64,000 nt of DNA from VRUE01 sp963712595 (GTDB lineage Bacteria; Actinomycetota; Thermoleophilia; Solirubrobacterales; 70-9): positions 137,485 to 201,484 of the forward strand of contig CAVQIM010000002.1 of the NCBI GenBank assembly GCA_963712595.1. The letters are read 5' to 3'. The translations under genes were made by a program, and so were the position numbers. Below the pieces are notes generated by a model. It was not told the origin of the DNA. It saw nothing but the letters and a program-made list of their open reading frames with translations, and did no database searches. Position 1 is the first letter of the stretch; every line of letters starts with the position of its first letter. Positions 17,187-25,800 of this stretch are shown piece after piece.

Positions 17187-18254
17187 TCAGCGCAGCCAGG
17201 TGCGGACGATCGCGTTGGCGAAGCCGAGGCCGTAGCGGACCACGGCGGGCTTCTTCGAGTGGCCGTGGAGGCGGCGCTCGACAGTGATGGGCACCTCCTT
17301 GGCGGGGATGTCACGCTTGATCGCCTCGATCATGAACTCGGAGGTGTGGAACTGCTCCTGGCGCAGGACGAGCTGAGGGAGGACCGTGGTGCGTACTGCG
17401 CGGTAGCCGTTGGAACAGTCGCTGACCTTGGTCCGGGTGATGAAGGAGACGAGGCGGTTGAAGAAGACGATGCCGAGCTCGCGGGCGAAGTGGTTGCGAT
17501 CGGCGCGGCCGAGGACGCGGGAGCCGTGGGTGACGTCGACCTCGCCGTCGAGGATCGGCTTGACCAGGCGCTCCATCTCTGAGGGCAGGTGCTGGCCGTC
17601 GGCGTCGAGAGTGACGACGATCTCGGCCCCCGATTCGACCATCAGCCTGTATCCGGTCCGCAGCGCCGCCCCGCCGCCGCGGTTGATCACGTGCCGGGCG
17701 ACGACCGCGCCGTGCTCGGCGGCGACGTCGCCGGTGCCGTCGCGCGAGCCGTCGTCGACGACCAGCACCGCGGTGGGGCGACCGCATACCTCCTTCGGGA
17801 TCCGGTCCAGCACGTAGCCGACGTTCTCGGCCTCGTTGTAGGCCGGGACGAGGATCGCGATCCTGTCCCGGAAGCGCTCGGGCAGCGCCGCTTGGCGGAA
17901 CTCCTCCCAGGCCAGCCCCTCGAGCACGGCGGAGAGCTGCCGCGCGTTGCGCGCCGCCTGGGAGAGAGCGCGCAGGCTGAGCAGGAAGAGGATGAAGATC
18001 GCGAAGACGGCGAGGCCGAGGATGCGCCCGCCGTTGCCCTTCTCGAAGGAGAAGGTGGAGAGGAGCTTGTCGGTGATTTCGGTCCCCGCCACGAGCCCGA
18101 GCCCGAGGCCCGCGGCAAGCAAGATCAGCACGTCGACGTTGCGCAGCGAGCGGCGGCGGAGCAGGGCGTAGGCGACGAGGGCGATCGCGCCGATCAGCCC
18201 GGCGCTGCGCAGCGCGGTCAGTTCGGCGGGGAAGATGCCTGCGTAGAGCTCCAT
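17187..18254 (-). CDS. Membrane-anchored family 2 glycosyltransferase
   Basis: A 355-residue protein. Three or so hydrophobic segments fill the first ~115 residues (including GAIALVAYALL and VFAIFILFLLSL). A GT2 catalytic domain of the polyprenyl-phosphate sugar transferase type follows: IAILVPAYNEAENVGYVLDR, LVVDDGSRDGTGD, TLDADGQHLPSEM (the DxD-type site) and DCSNGYRAVRT. The family transfers a sugar from a nucleotide donor to a lipid or nascent glycan at the cytoplasmic face. The ATG overlaps the end of the upstream GT-C gene by ~37 nt, so the two are coupled. This suggests one pathway for an envelope sugar: the GT2 would load a lipid carrier and the GT-C would use it. Confidence 0.88.
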   Translation of the reverse strand: MELYAGIFPAELTALRSAGLIGAIALVAYALLRRRSLRNVDVLILLAAGLGLGLVAGTEITDKLLSTFSFEKGNGGRILGLAVFAIFILFLLSLRALSQAARNARQLSAVLEGLAWEEFRQAALPERFRDRIAILVPAYNEAENVGYVLDRIPKEVCGRPTAVLVVDDGSRDGTGDVAAEHGAVVARHVINRGGGAALRTGYRLMVESGAEIVVTLDADGQHLPSEMERLVKPILDGEVDVTHGSRVLGRADRNHFARELGIVFFNRLVSFITRTKVSDCSNGYRAVRTTVLPQLVLRQEQFHTSEFMIEAIKRDIPAKEVPITVERRLHGHSKKPAVVRYGLGFANAIVRTWLR

Positions 18255-19657
18255 CGTCGCCTGGACAATACGGCCGCGGTCCCCCGCGAAAGCGCCGTGG
18301 CGGCAAGCGGAAAGATCAGCGTCATCAGCACCTCGTTGCGCCTGGGGGCTGCCAGCGAGGCGGCGCCGACGGCGGTGACGAGCACGATTGGGGTCGCCAT
18401 CGCCGTCAGCTCCCACCAGCGGCGACGCCAGCCAAGCACCGCCATTCCTGCGATCGCGAGGATCACGATCAGCGTCTGCAGCACCCGCCCGGCGGTGCTG
18501 CTCATCGCTTCGCCCACCCCGGCGCTCCACATGCGCCAGACCTTGCGGGCCGTCATCGCCGCGTAGCCGATCGGGTCTCCGCCGAAGTAGTGGGAGAAGT
18601 TCTGCTTGCCGATCTTGCCCAGCGCGGAGTCGCGGGGCAGGTCGGGGTAGCGCTCCGCGACCCGGTCGAAGAGCGGCGTCGGGTCGATCTGGTCGAGCGC
18701 GGCCGAGTGGGGGGCGAGGTCGCGGTGCAGGTAGCGGCGCACCAACATCGCCTTGACCCGCTGGTATTCGCCGTCGGCGGGAAGGAAGGTACCGACGTAG
18801 AGCGCCTTGCCGCCGCCGGTCGAGATCGGCACCACCCGGTCGAGCGAGATCACGTTGTGAACGGTCCAGGGGACGATCGGCACGAGCAGACCCACGGTTA
18901 GGAGGGCCGCGCTGGCGAAACCCGACTTCAAACCCCGGTCTCGCGCGACCTGAATTAGCGCCAGTGCCACGAAGGCTATGCCGACGAGCAAATACTCCGG
19001 CCGGATCATCGCTGTGGCTCCGAGCAGCAGCCCCGGGACCAACCACCGCACGCGCGGGTGGCGTGGGGCAGGGGGGTCGAGGACGTACACCTCGCCCGCA
19101 GGCCCCCCTGCCCCACGACAGGACCCGCGCGCCGAGTCCTCTTGTCTTGGGCCAGATGCCCAGAGAAACGCCAGGACTGCGGCCGGCAGCGTGAAGATCG
19201 CGGCCGGCTCGCTGAAGAGAGCCCCGGTCGAGTGGATGAAGGGCGGGTAGACGGCGACGGCGAAGGCGGCGAGCAGCCCGGCGGGCCGGCAGGAGATGCG
19301 CCGGCCGAGCAGGTAGACGACGACGATCGCGGCGAGCCCGAGCAGCAACTCGACGATCCGCGCGGTGCCTTCGCGGGCGCCGCCGGTTGCGTAGAAGCTG
19401 GCGGCGTAGATCAGCGGCGCTCCCGGCGACCAGTCGCTGGCGTCGCGGAAGCTCGGGCCACCGAAGCTGCCTTCCTCGTAGAGGGCCTTGGAGAGCCCGT
19501 AGTAGGCATGAGCGTCGTCGCCGGGCGTGGCCAGTGGCTCGACCACTCGGTAGGCGCGCAGCCCGAACCCGAGGAGGACGATCAGCGCGAGTAGCACCAA
19601 GGTCGTCTTCCCGTGGCGCTCGGGCAGTCTGCGGAGCCGGTTGCCGATCGCCGTCAC
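18218..19657 (-). CDS. GT-C superfamily membrane glycosyltransferase (PMT/ArnT-like), paralogue 1
   Basis: A 479-residue polytopic protein with about ten hydrophobic helices. An early extracytoplasmic loop holds an acidic motif (TPGDDAHAYYGLSKAL) in the position of the GT-C catalytic Asp. The family uses polyprenyl-phosphate sugars outside the membrane. It is paralogous to the gene at 20136-21575, sharing LPWTV/PWTVHN, PISTGGGKALYVGTFLP and IRPEYL patterns. Between two helices lies a ~34-residue hydrophilic segment (GPRQEDSARGSCRGAGGPAG and on) encoded by palindromic repeat E1. A segment nearly identical at DNA level is in the paralogue. Acceptor and sugar are unknown. Confidence 0.85.
   Translation of the reverse strand: MTAIGNRLRRLPERHGKTTLVLLALIVLLGFGLRAYRVVEPLATPGDDAHAYYGLSKALYEEGSFGGPSFRDASDWSPGAPLIYAASFYATGGAREGTARIVELLLGLAAIVVVYLLGRRISCRPAGLLAAFAVAVYPPFIHSTGALFSEPAAIFTLPAAVLAFLWASGPRQEDSARGSCRGAGGPAGEVYVLDPPAPRHPRVRWLVPGLLLGATAMIRPEYLLVGIAFVALALIQVARDRGLKSGFASAALLTVGLLVPIVPWTVHNVISLDRVVPISTGGGKALYVGTFLPADGEYQRVKAMLVRRYLHRDLAPHSAALDQIDPTPLFDRVAERYPDLPRDSALGKIGKQNFSHYFGGDPIGYAAMTARKVWRMWSAGVGEAMSSTAGRVLQTLIVILAIAGMAVLGWRRRWWELTAMATPIVLVTAVGAASLAAPRRNEVLMTLIFPLAATALSRGTAAVLSRRRWSSTQASSPPN
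19050..19149. repeat. Palindromic repeat family E, copy 1, inside a GT-C coding sequence
   Basis: Arms CGTGGGGCAGGGGGG and its exact reverse complement, with an outer pair CGCGCGGGT / ACCCGCGCG, enclose TCGAGGACGTA and CCTCGCCCGC. It is translated in frame. Copy 2 in the paralogous gene matches almost base for base except for a 6-bp in-frame deletion in one arm. The genes around the two copies are far more diverged. Confidence 0.85.
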
Positions 19658-19748
19658 GGCCGCTCAGGCTATCCGCCACAAGGGCGGTGGGCGGCGGCGT
19701 CGAAGACGGTTGCGCCCGATCTCGATCCTGACGGAAGGAGCTTTCGAA

Positions 19749-20129
19749 ATGTCCCGCTCTACCCTGCTCGCCCTCTGTGCAGGCATCTGCGCTTTGCTTG
19801 TCCTCGCCCCCGCGGCGGGTGCCAAAACTGCGCCGAAGACCTGCACCACGGCCTCGCCCGAGGTGGTCGGCGGGACTGTGACCGGCACGCTCACCTCGAG
19901 CAACGTCGATCCGGTTCAAGCGCGCTTTGCCACCTGCGCGCAAGCGAAGAAGGTGATGTTGCGCGCCACCGAACTGGGCGTCGAGGAGCCGCGGCCGGTG
20001 CGGAGCTTTTACTGCCGGCCGACGGTCAGCTCGAAAGACACGAGCACCGTCAGCTATGTCTGCACCTTCAAAGGCGCCGACACCGCCACCTTCATCAAGC
20101 TGACCTTTGGGGTCACGTACAGGTCCTGA
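19749..20129 (+). CDS. Small secreted protein of unknown function
   Basis: A 126-residue protein. A clear signal peptide (STLLALCAGICALLVLAPAAGAK) is followed by a ~100-residue mature part with four Cys that could form two disulfides. No family was recognised. The ATG is chosen because GGAAGGAG lies at the right distance and the signal peptide starts there. It is a plus-strand gene lying between the two GT-C genes, which run on the minus strand, and ends 6 nt before the end of the second one. Confidence 0.7.
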   Translation: MSRSTLLALCAGICALLVLAPAAGAKTAPKTCTTASPEVVGGTVTGTLTSSNVDPVQARFATCAQAKKVMLRATELGVEEPRPVRSFYCRPTVSSKDTSTVSYVCTFKGADTATFIKLTFGVTYRS

Positions 20130-20135
20130 CCGGGG

Positions 20136-21575
20136 TCAGGGGGTGGCGCCGGATCCCTCGGTCGGGCGCCACCCTGCAAGCATCTGCGCCAGCCATACCG
20201 CGCCGACGCCGGCAAGGGCGGCGACGAGCGGCATCGTCACCAGCATCCGCCGCGGCGAGGCGACGAGAAGCGCGCAGATCGCCGTGATCGCGACGAAGAT
20301 CGTCGCCAGCAGGAGCGCCTCCCAACGGCGCTGCGCGGACAGCACGATCAGGCCGATCAGGCCGAACCCGACGAGGAGCCAGTGCAGGGCCTCCCAGAGC
20401 GGTTGGCGCATCACGTCGCGCGGCCCGTGCAACCAGATCCGGCCGACCTTCGCTGCGACGAACCCCGCGTACTCGAGCGGCTCCTCGCTGACGTCATCCC
20501 AGAGCTGTTCGCGCCCCATCCGCGCGAGGGCTCTGTCCGTTTCGAGCTGCGGATAGCGCTGGGCCGCCAGCCGCGCGAGGATCTGCTCGAGCCGCAGCCG
20601 CTGGAGGGCGTCGGGGCCGAACAGCTCTGGGTGCCGCTCGATCACCTCGGCCCCGACCTTTTCCGGATCCCCATCGGAGGGCAGATACGTCCCGGCAAAG
20701 AGCACCTGCCCACCGCCGGTCGAGATCGGTACGAGCCGATCGAGCGCGATCGCGTTGCGAACCGTCCAGGGCAACACCACAATCGCAACTCCGCCGAGCA
20801 GGATCAGTGCCCTCGCGCCCGATTTTCGCCAATTGGGCCGAAAGTCCCTCGCGAACACGACGAGAGCCACCAGCATCGCAACGCCGAGGTACTCCGGGCG
20901 CACCAACGCAAGCGCTCCGAGCAGTACGCCTGGCAAAAGCCATCTAACGCACGGGTGGCGTGGGGCGTCGAGGACGTAGGCCTCGCCCGCAGGCCCCCCT
21001 GCCCCACGACAGGACCCGCGCGCCAAGTCATCTTGTCTTGAACCGCTAGCCCAGAGCACCGCCAAGACGGCTCCCGAGAGCAACGAGGCGGCCAACGGCT
21101 CACCCATCAGCATTCCCTGGTACTCGAGCAGCGCTGGGTAGATCGCCACCACCGCCGCCGCGACCAAACCCGCCACGCCGCTCGATGCATCGAGCACACC
21201 AGGGTGTGCTCGATGCATCGAGCGGCGGAGGCGGCGGGCGATCAAGTACGCGAAAAGGATCGAAAGGGTGCCAAGGAGCGCGAGGATCACGCGCGCGCAG
21301 CGTTCGTGGATGCCGCCGGTCAGCTCGTAGAGGCCGGCGACGAAGAGGGGGAGGCCGGGGGAGTAGTTGCTCGCCGGCTGGGTCGCACTGCGGCCGAGCG
21401 TGAAGCCCTCGCCCCGGTCGAGATTGGCGCCGATCGTCGCGTAGGCGGCGGCGTCGAAGACAGGGGAGCGGCCGTCCCATGCCTCGTTGACCCGCAGGCC
21501 CAGCCCGAGGAGGAGGATCGCCACCAGGGCGGCCATGCCCAGTCGCCCACCATTTCGTTCCGCCAGGCCGCTCAT
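20136..21575 (-). CDS. GT-C superfamily membrane glycosyltransferase, paralogue 2
   Basis: A 479-residue polytopic protein, the same length as its neighbour paralogue. It has about ten hydrophobic helices, an early loop with SPVFDAAAYATIGANL, and the shared motifs VPISTGGGQVLFAGTYLPSD and ALVRPEYL. The start is set at the ATG before SGLAERNGGRLG; upstream codons do not look like the family. Two palindromic DNA elements are translated within it: a 52-bp near-perfect hairpin giving SMHRAHPGVLDASS between helices, and repeat E2 giving GSRQDDLARGSCRGAGG. It probably transfers a lipid-linked sugar on the outer face. Donor and acceptor are unknown. Confidence 0.85.
   Translation of the reverse strand: MSGLAERNGGRLGMAALVAILLLGLGLRVNEAWDGRSPVFDAAAYATIGANLDRGEGFTLGRSATQPASNYSPGLPLFVAGLYELTGGIHERCARVILALLGTLSILFAYLIARRLRRSMHRAHPGVLDASSGVAGLVAAAVVAIYPALLEYQGMLMGEPLAASLLSGAVLAVLWASGSRQDDLARGSCRGAGGPAGEAYVLDAPRHPCVRWLLPGVLLGALALVRPEYLGVAMLVALVVFARDFRPNWRKSGARALILLGGVAIVVLPWTVRNAIALDRLVPISTGGGQVLFAGTYLPSDGDPEKVGAEVIERHPELFGPDALQRLRLEQILARLAAQRYPQLETDRALARMGREQLWDDVSEEPLEYAGFVAAKVGRIWLHGPRDVMRQPLWEALHWLLVGFGLIGLIVLSAQRRWEALLLATIFVAITAICALLVASPRRMLVTMPLVAALAGVGAVWLAQMLAGWRPTEGSGATP
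20951..21040. repeat. Palindromic repeat family E, copy 2, inside a GT-C coding sequence
   Basis: It matches copy 1 nearly base for base (for example GCCCGCAGGCCCCCCTGCCC and AGGACCCGCGCGCC) but lacks 6 bp of the left arm, so its outer stem is shorter. It is read in frame in the second GT-C paralogue, between the same two hydrophobic helices as copy 1. Confidence 0.85.
21176..21227. repeat. Near-perfect 52-bp palindrome inside a GT-C coding sequence
   Basis: Two 25-bp arms are exactly complementary around a 2-nt centre (left arm ends CTCGATGCATCGAGCACACC). Each arm contains the self-palindrome CTCGATGCATCGAG. It is translated in frame as a short hydrophilic loop next to the arginine-rich cytoplasmic end of a helix. 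Confidence 0.9.
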
Positions 21576-21654
21576 GCGGCGGATCGTATGGGTGGTTGGA
21601 AGGCTCCCCGCGGGTGTGACGGCATCCAAGTGGTCCGCTACGCTGCCGCGACCT

Positions 21655-22824
21655 ATGCGCGTTCTCATCCTTGGGGGCGACGGTTACCTGGGCTGGCCGA
21701 CGGCCTTGAGGTTCTCGGCCCGCGGACACGAGGTCGCGGTCGTCGATGATTTCTCCCGCCGCCGCTGGCACGAGGAGGCCGGCACCGGCTCGCTGACGCC
21801 GATTGCCGATCTTGACCAGCGCATCGCGGCCTGGAAGGAGCTCTCGGGCGAGGAGATCCGCAGCTTCGTCGGGCCGGTCCAGGACGGCGACTTCCTCGAC
21901 GGCGTCGTCGCCGAGACCCGGCCCGAGGCGGTCGTCCACTACGGCCAGCAGGCCTCGGCGCCCTACTCGATGGCCTCGCGCGAGAAGGCGGTCGAGACCC
22001 AGCATGCGAACGTGATCGGCAACCTCAACCTCCTCTTCGCGATCCGCGATCACGTGCCCGACTGCCACCTGGTCAAGCTCGGCACGATGGGCGAGTACGG
22101 CCAGCCCGAGATCGATATCGAGGAGGGCTACATCGAGATCGAGCACAAGGGTCGCAAGGACACGCTGCCTTTCCCGAAGCTGCCGGCCTCGCTGTACCAC
22201 TGCTCGAAGGTCCACGATTCGACCAACATCCACTTCGCCTGCCGTACCTGGGGCCTGCGCGCCACCGACCTCAACCAGGGTGTCGTATACGGGATCGAGA
22301 CAGAGGAGAGTGCCCGCGACGAGCGCCTGATCACCCGCTTCGACTACGACGAGGTCTTCGGCACCGTGCTCAACCGCTTCTGCCTGCAGACGGTGATCGG
22401 CCACCCGCTCACCGTCTACGGCGCCGGGACGCAGACGCGCGGCTTCCTCAATATCCGCGACACGCTCGCCTGTGTCGAGCTGGCGGCGAGCAATCCCGCC
22501 GAGGCAGGCGAGTTCCGCGTCTTCAACCAGTTCACCGAGCAGTTCTCGGTGATGGACCTGGCCCATTTGGTCAAGCAGGCCGGTGAGCACCTCGGCTACG
22601 CGGTTGAGATCCAGCATTACGAGAACCCCCGCGTGGAGAAGGAGCACCACTACTACAACGCGATCCACACCAAGCTGCTCGACCTCGGCCTGGAGCCGAA
22701 GCTGCTCGGCGAGGAGCTGGTCGAGTCGATGATCCACGCGATAGAGCGCTACAAGGATCGCGTGATCGAGTCCTCGATCGACCCCCGCACACACTGGAAC
22801 CCGGGCGTTCCAGTGCGGAATTAG
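21655..22824 (+). CDS. SQD1-like NAD-dependent UDP-sugar epimerase/synthase (UDP-sulfoquinovose synthase type)
   Basis: A 389-residue extended short-chain dehydrogenase. The N-terminus VLILGGDGYLGWPTALRFSA is the SQD1 form of the Rossmann motif. The YxxxK site is YHCSKVHDSTN near residue 183, followed by RATDLNQGVVYG and FLNIRDTLACVELA. In plants and cyanobacteria this family makes UDP-sulfoquinovose from UDP-glucose and sulfite. Here it lies divergent from GT-C and GT2 genes, so it probably supplies a modified sugar for an envelope glycolipid or glycan. Sulfoquinovose itself is inference. The ATG follows a 79-bp divergent gap. A stem-loop covers the 3' end. Confidence 0.85.
   Translation: MRVLILGGDGYLGWPTALRFSARGHEVAVVDDFSRRRWHEEAGTGSLTPIADLDQRIAAWKELSGEEIRSFVGPVQDGDFLDGVVAETRPEAVVHYGQQASAPYSMASREKAVETQHANVIGNLNLLFAIRDHVPDCHLVKLGTMGEYGQPEIDIEEGYIEIEHKGRKDTLPFPKLPASLYHCSKVHDSTNIHFACRTWGLRATDLNQGVVYGIETEESARDERLITRFDYDEVFGTVLNRFCLQTVIGHPLTVYGAGTQTRGFLNIRDTLACVELAASNPAEAGEFRVFNQFTEQFSVMDLAHLVKQAGEHLGYAVEIQHYENPRVEKEHHYYNAIHTKLLDLGLEPKLLGEELVESMIHAIERYKDRVIESSIDPRTHWNPGVPVRN
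22792..22815 (+). terminator. Stem-loop at the 3' end of the SQD1-like gene
   Basis: CACTGGAAC pairs with GTTCCAGTG around CCGGGC. The hairpin ends 6 nt before the stop TAG and is followed by TTTCG. It could be a terminator that overlaps the coding end, or a 3' stability hairpin. Confidence 0.45.
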
Positions 22825-22883
22825 TTTCGTACCGTTCTGTTATCTTCACCCTAATCCGCTTGGGTCACGGACAGGAGGGGGCG

Positions 22884-25800
22884 GTGCACTCGAGCCGTCG
22901 GGTCAAGGTGCGCAGCGGCGGCATCAGGTGGTCCCTAGTCACAGCTGCGGTTTGCCTGGTCGCGGCTGCCTTCCCCGCTGCAGGGCTCGCCCGGCCACAC
23001 GCGACCATCGCGGCCAGCGACTATGAGCGAGGGCTGCGCGAAGCGGGAATCGAGCCCCACTCTCGCAGTCCCAGCGAAACGAAGCCCTACGCGGTTTGCC
23101 CTGCGCCGACGGCCGCCCGGCTGACCTGCATGTCGGCGGTTGTTCCCGAAGCCCTTGCTGCACGGGAACGGGTGGCCGCAGGCGGTCCTCGACTCGATGG
23201 CAGCGGCGAACTGGGCGGGTTCTCTCCCGTCGACCTGCGCGCGGCATACGGCTTGCCCGGCCAGGGCGGTGCCGGCTTGACCATCGCGATTACGGTTGCT
23301 TACGACTACCCCTCTGCGGCCTCCGACCTGGCCACCTATCGCGAAACATACGGTCTGCCGCCCTGCACCAGCGGGAGCGGGTGTTTCAAGAAGGTGAATC
23401 AGGAAGGCAAAACCAGTGGCTACCCCCAGGCAAATGGCGGATGGGCGGCCGAGGCCGCGCTGGACCTGGACATGGCTTCGGCGGTCTGCCCCGAATGCAA
23501 GCTCCTGCTCGTCGAGGCCGACGACAACGCCTACCAGAACCTGCCCCAGGCGGTGGAAACGGCGGCGAAACTCGGAGCCGACGTGATCAGCAACAGCTGG
23601 GGCGGCGAAGAGTTCTCGGGGGAGGCTGTCTTCGACCCTTATTTCCACCATCCCGGCATCCCGGTCCTGTTTGCCTCGGGCGACGCCGGCTTCGGCGCCG
23701 AATACCCCGCGGCCTCGCCGGAGGTGATCGCGGTGGGCGGAACGAGCTTGAACAAGGACGACAGCGCTCGCGGCTGGCGGGAGAGTGCCTGGATCGGGGC
23801 CGGAAGCGGTTGCAGCGCCTACGAGCCGAAGCCCGAATGGCAGGACGACAGCGGCTGCGGCACGCGAACGATCGCCGACGTCGCCGCCGTGGCCGACCCC
23901 GAAACCCCGGTCTCCGTGTACGACACCTACGCTGGCTACGAAGGCTGGCTGCTCTTCGGCGGCACGAGTGCCTCGACTCCTTTGATGGCGGGCGTAGAGG
24001 CGCTTGCGACGAGCGACGAGCGCGCCGCGGCCGGGGAGCTCTTCTGGGAACGAGGTCCTGCAGGCGCCCTGTTCGATGTGACCGAAGGCAGCAACGGTCA
24101 CTGCGAACCGCCCCTCATCTACGTCTGCCGGGCGGGGCAGGGCTACGACGGCCCAACCGGCTGGGGGACGCCCGGCGGTTCACGGCCTGGGCCGCCGGTG
24201 GTCTCGGCCGGTGACGCCGTGAACGTGACCGGGAGCGAAGCGACGTTGGTCGGTGCGGTCAACCCAAACGGGCGCGCGACGACCTACCGGTTGGAATACG
24301 GGCAGACGACCAGCTACGGAAGCACCGTGCCGGTCTCGGGCGGCGACCTGGTGGCCGGGACCGAGGCGGTCGAGGTCGAGCAGTCGCTGACCGCCCTCTC
24401 CGCCGGGACTCGCTACCACTACCGGATCGCCGCGAGCAACGCGTTCGGGGTCAGCTACGGAGGCGATCGCTCGTTCCTCGCCTCTGACTGGGCGCCCCAG
24501 AGCATGCCGGCGGGGGGGACCCGGGAAGAACTGTTCGGCGTCTCCTGCGTCACGGCAAGCTTCTGCAATTCGACCGGAGCCAGCGCGTTCTACTTCGAAG
24601 GCCCGTTCTACAACGATGCCCCCGTCGCCCAGCGCTGGGACGGGAGCGCCTGGACACGCGAAACGCCGCCGGTCGCGCACGTACCTGCCTCCGGCTACTC
24701 GAGTCGCTTGGAGGACGTGTCGTGCGCCGCGCCGGATGCCTGCGTCGCCATTGGAACCAACTACGAAATAGACCCGGGCTACATGCCGCTGGGCGAGGTC
24801 TGGGACGGCTCGGGCTGGGCGATCACGCCGATGCCGCTGCCCGCCGAGGCCCGGGAACGTCAGAACGGCCAGTACGAACTTCGCCTGCACGGGGTCTCGT
24901 GCGCGTCGGCGTCGTTCTGCGTCGCAGTCGGTGAGGTCTTCACCGACGCGGCCAAAGAAGAAACGCAGGGGGTGATCGAGACCTGGGACGGCCAGGACTG
25001 GACCGCGCGAATCCTCACCGGTCCGCCGGGCTGGATCGTCAACCTCCTCTGGGGAGTCTCGTGCAGCTCGGCCGGGTCCTGTGTCGCAGTGGGCGAAAGC
25101 CGCGCGGGAAGCGGGATCAAACCGCTCGTGGCCCGGCTGGAGGGTGCGGAATGGAGCCGGCAGGCGAGCGCGGTGACGGCCGGCGGGCTACAGGGCGTTT
25201 CCTGCAGCTCGGACTCCTCCTGCATGGCCGTCGGCGGCACCGAAGGCGAGTTCGGTGGCGCCGGCATCGCCGAGACCTGGGACGGAACGGACTGGACCGG
25301 CGTGCCACTGCCCAAACCGATGCGCGGCGTCTCCTGCCTCGCCGCGGACGTCTGTGTGGCCGTCGGGGGCGAAAGCTCCGGAGAATCCCTGCCGGAAGCC
25401 TTCGGCGCGCGCTGGGACGGATCCGCATGGAGCAGCGACGATCCGGTCTTGCCCGCCGACGCATCCGACGAAGCGATGGAGCTGTACGACGTCGACTGCG
25501 CCGCCGCGGGCTGCACCGCGGTCGGCTGGTACTGGTCCTGGGGATACACCCCCCTGGCGGAGCGCCTCCCGCTGACCTCTGGGCCGGTGCTGCCCGGGGC
25601 GTTGACCAAGCCGGCGCTGGTCGCTGCCCGCGCCGCCCAGCTGCGCGCCACCGTCTACCCGAAGGGCATGGATACGACCTATCAGTTCGAATACGGCAGC
25701 TCGACGGAATACGGCGCCCGCGTGCCGCTGTCCGCGGCCGACGTCGGCTCCGGCAGCAACGGCGTCGACGTGGAAGACGCGATCGACGGTCTCGAGCCAG

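Noticed and set aside
17187..19943. A single very long minus-strand frame joining the two glycosyltransferases.
   Set aside because: Its upstream part is a shadow of the GT-C gene in another frame. Homology supports two separate overlapping genes.
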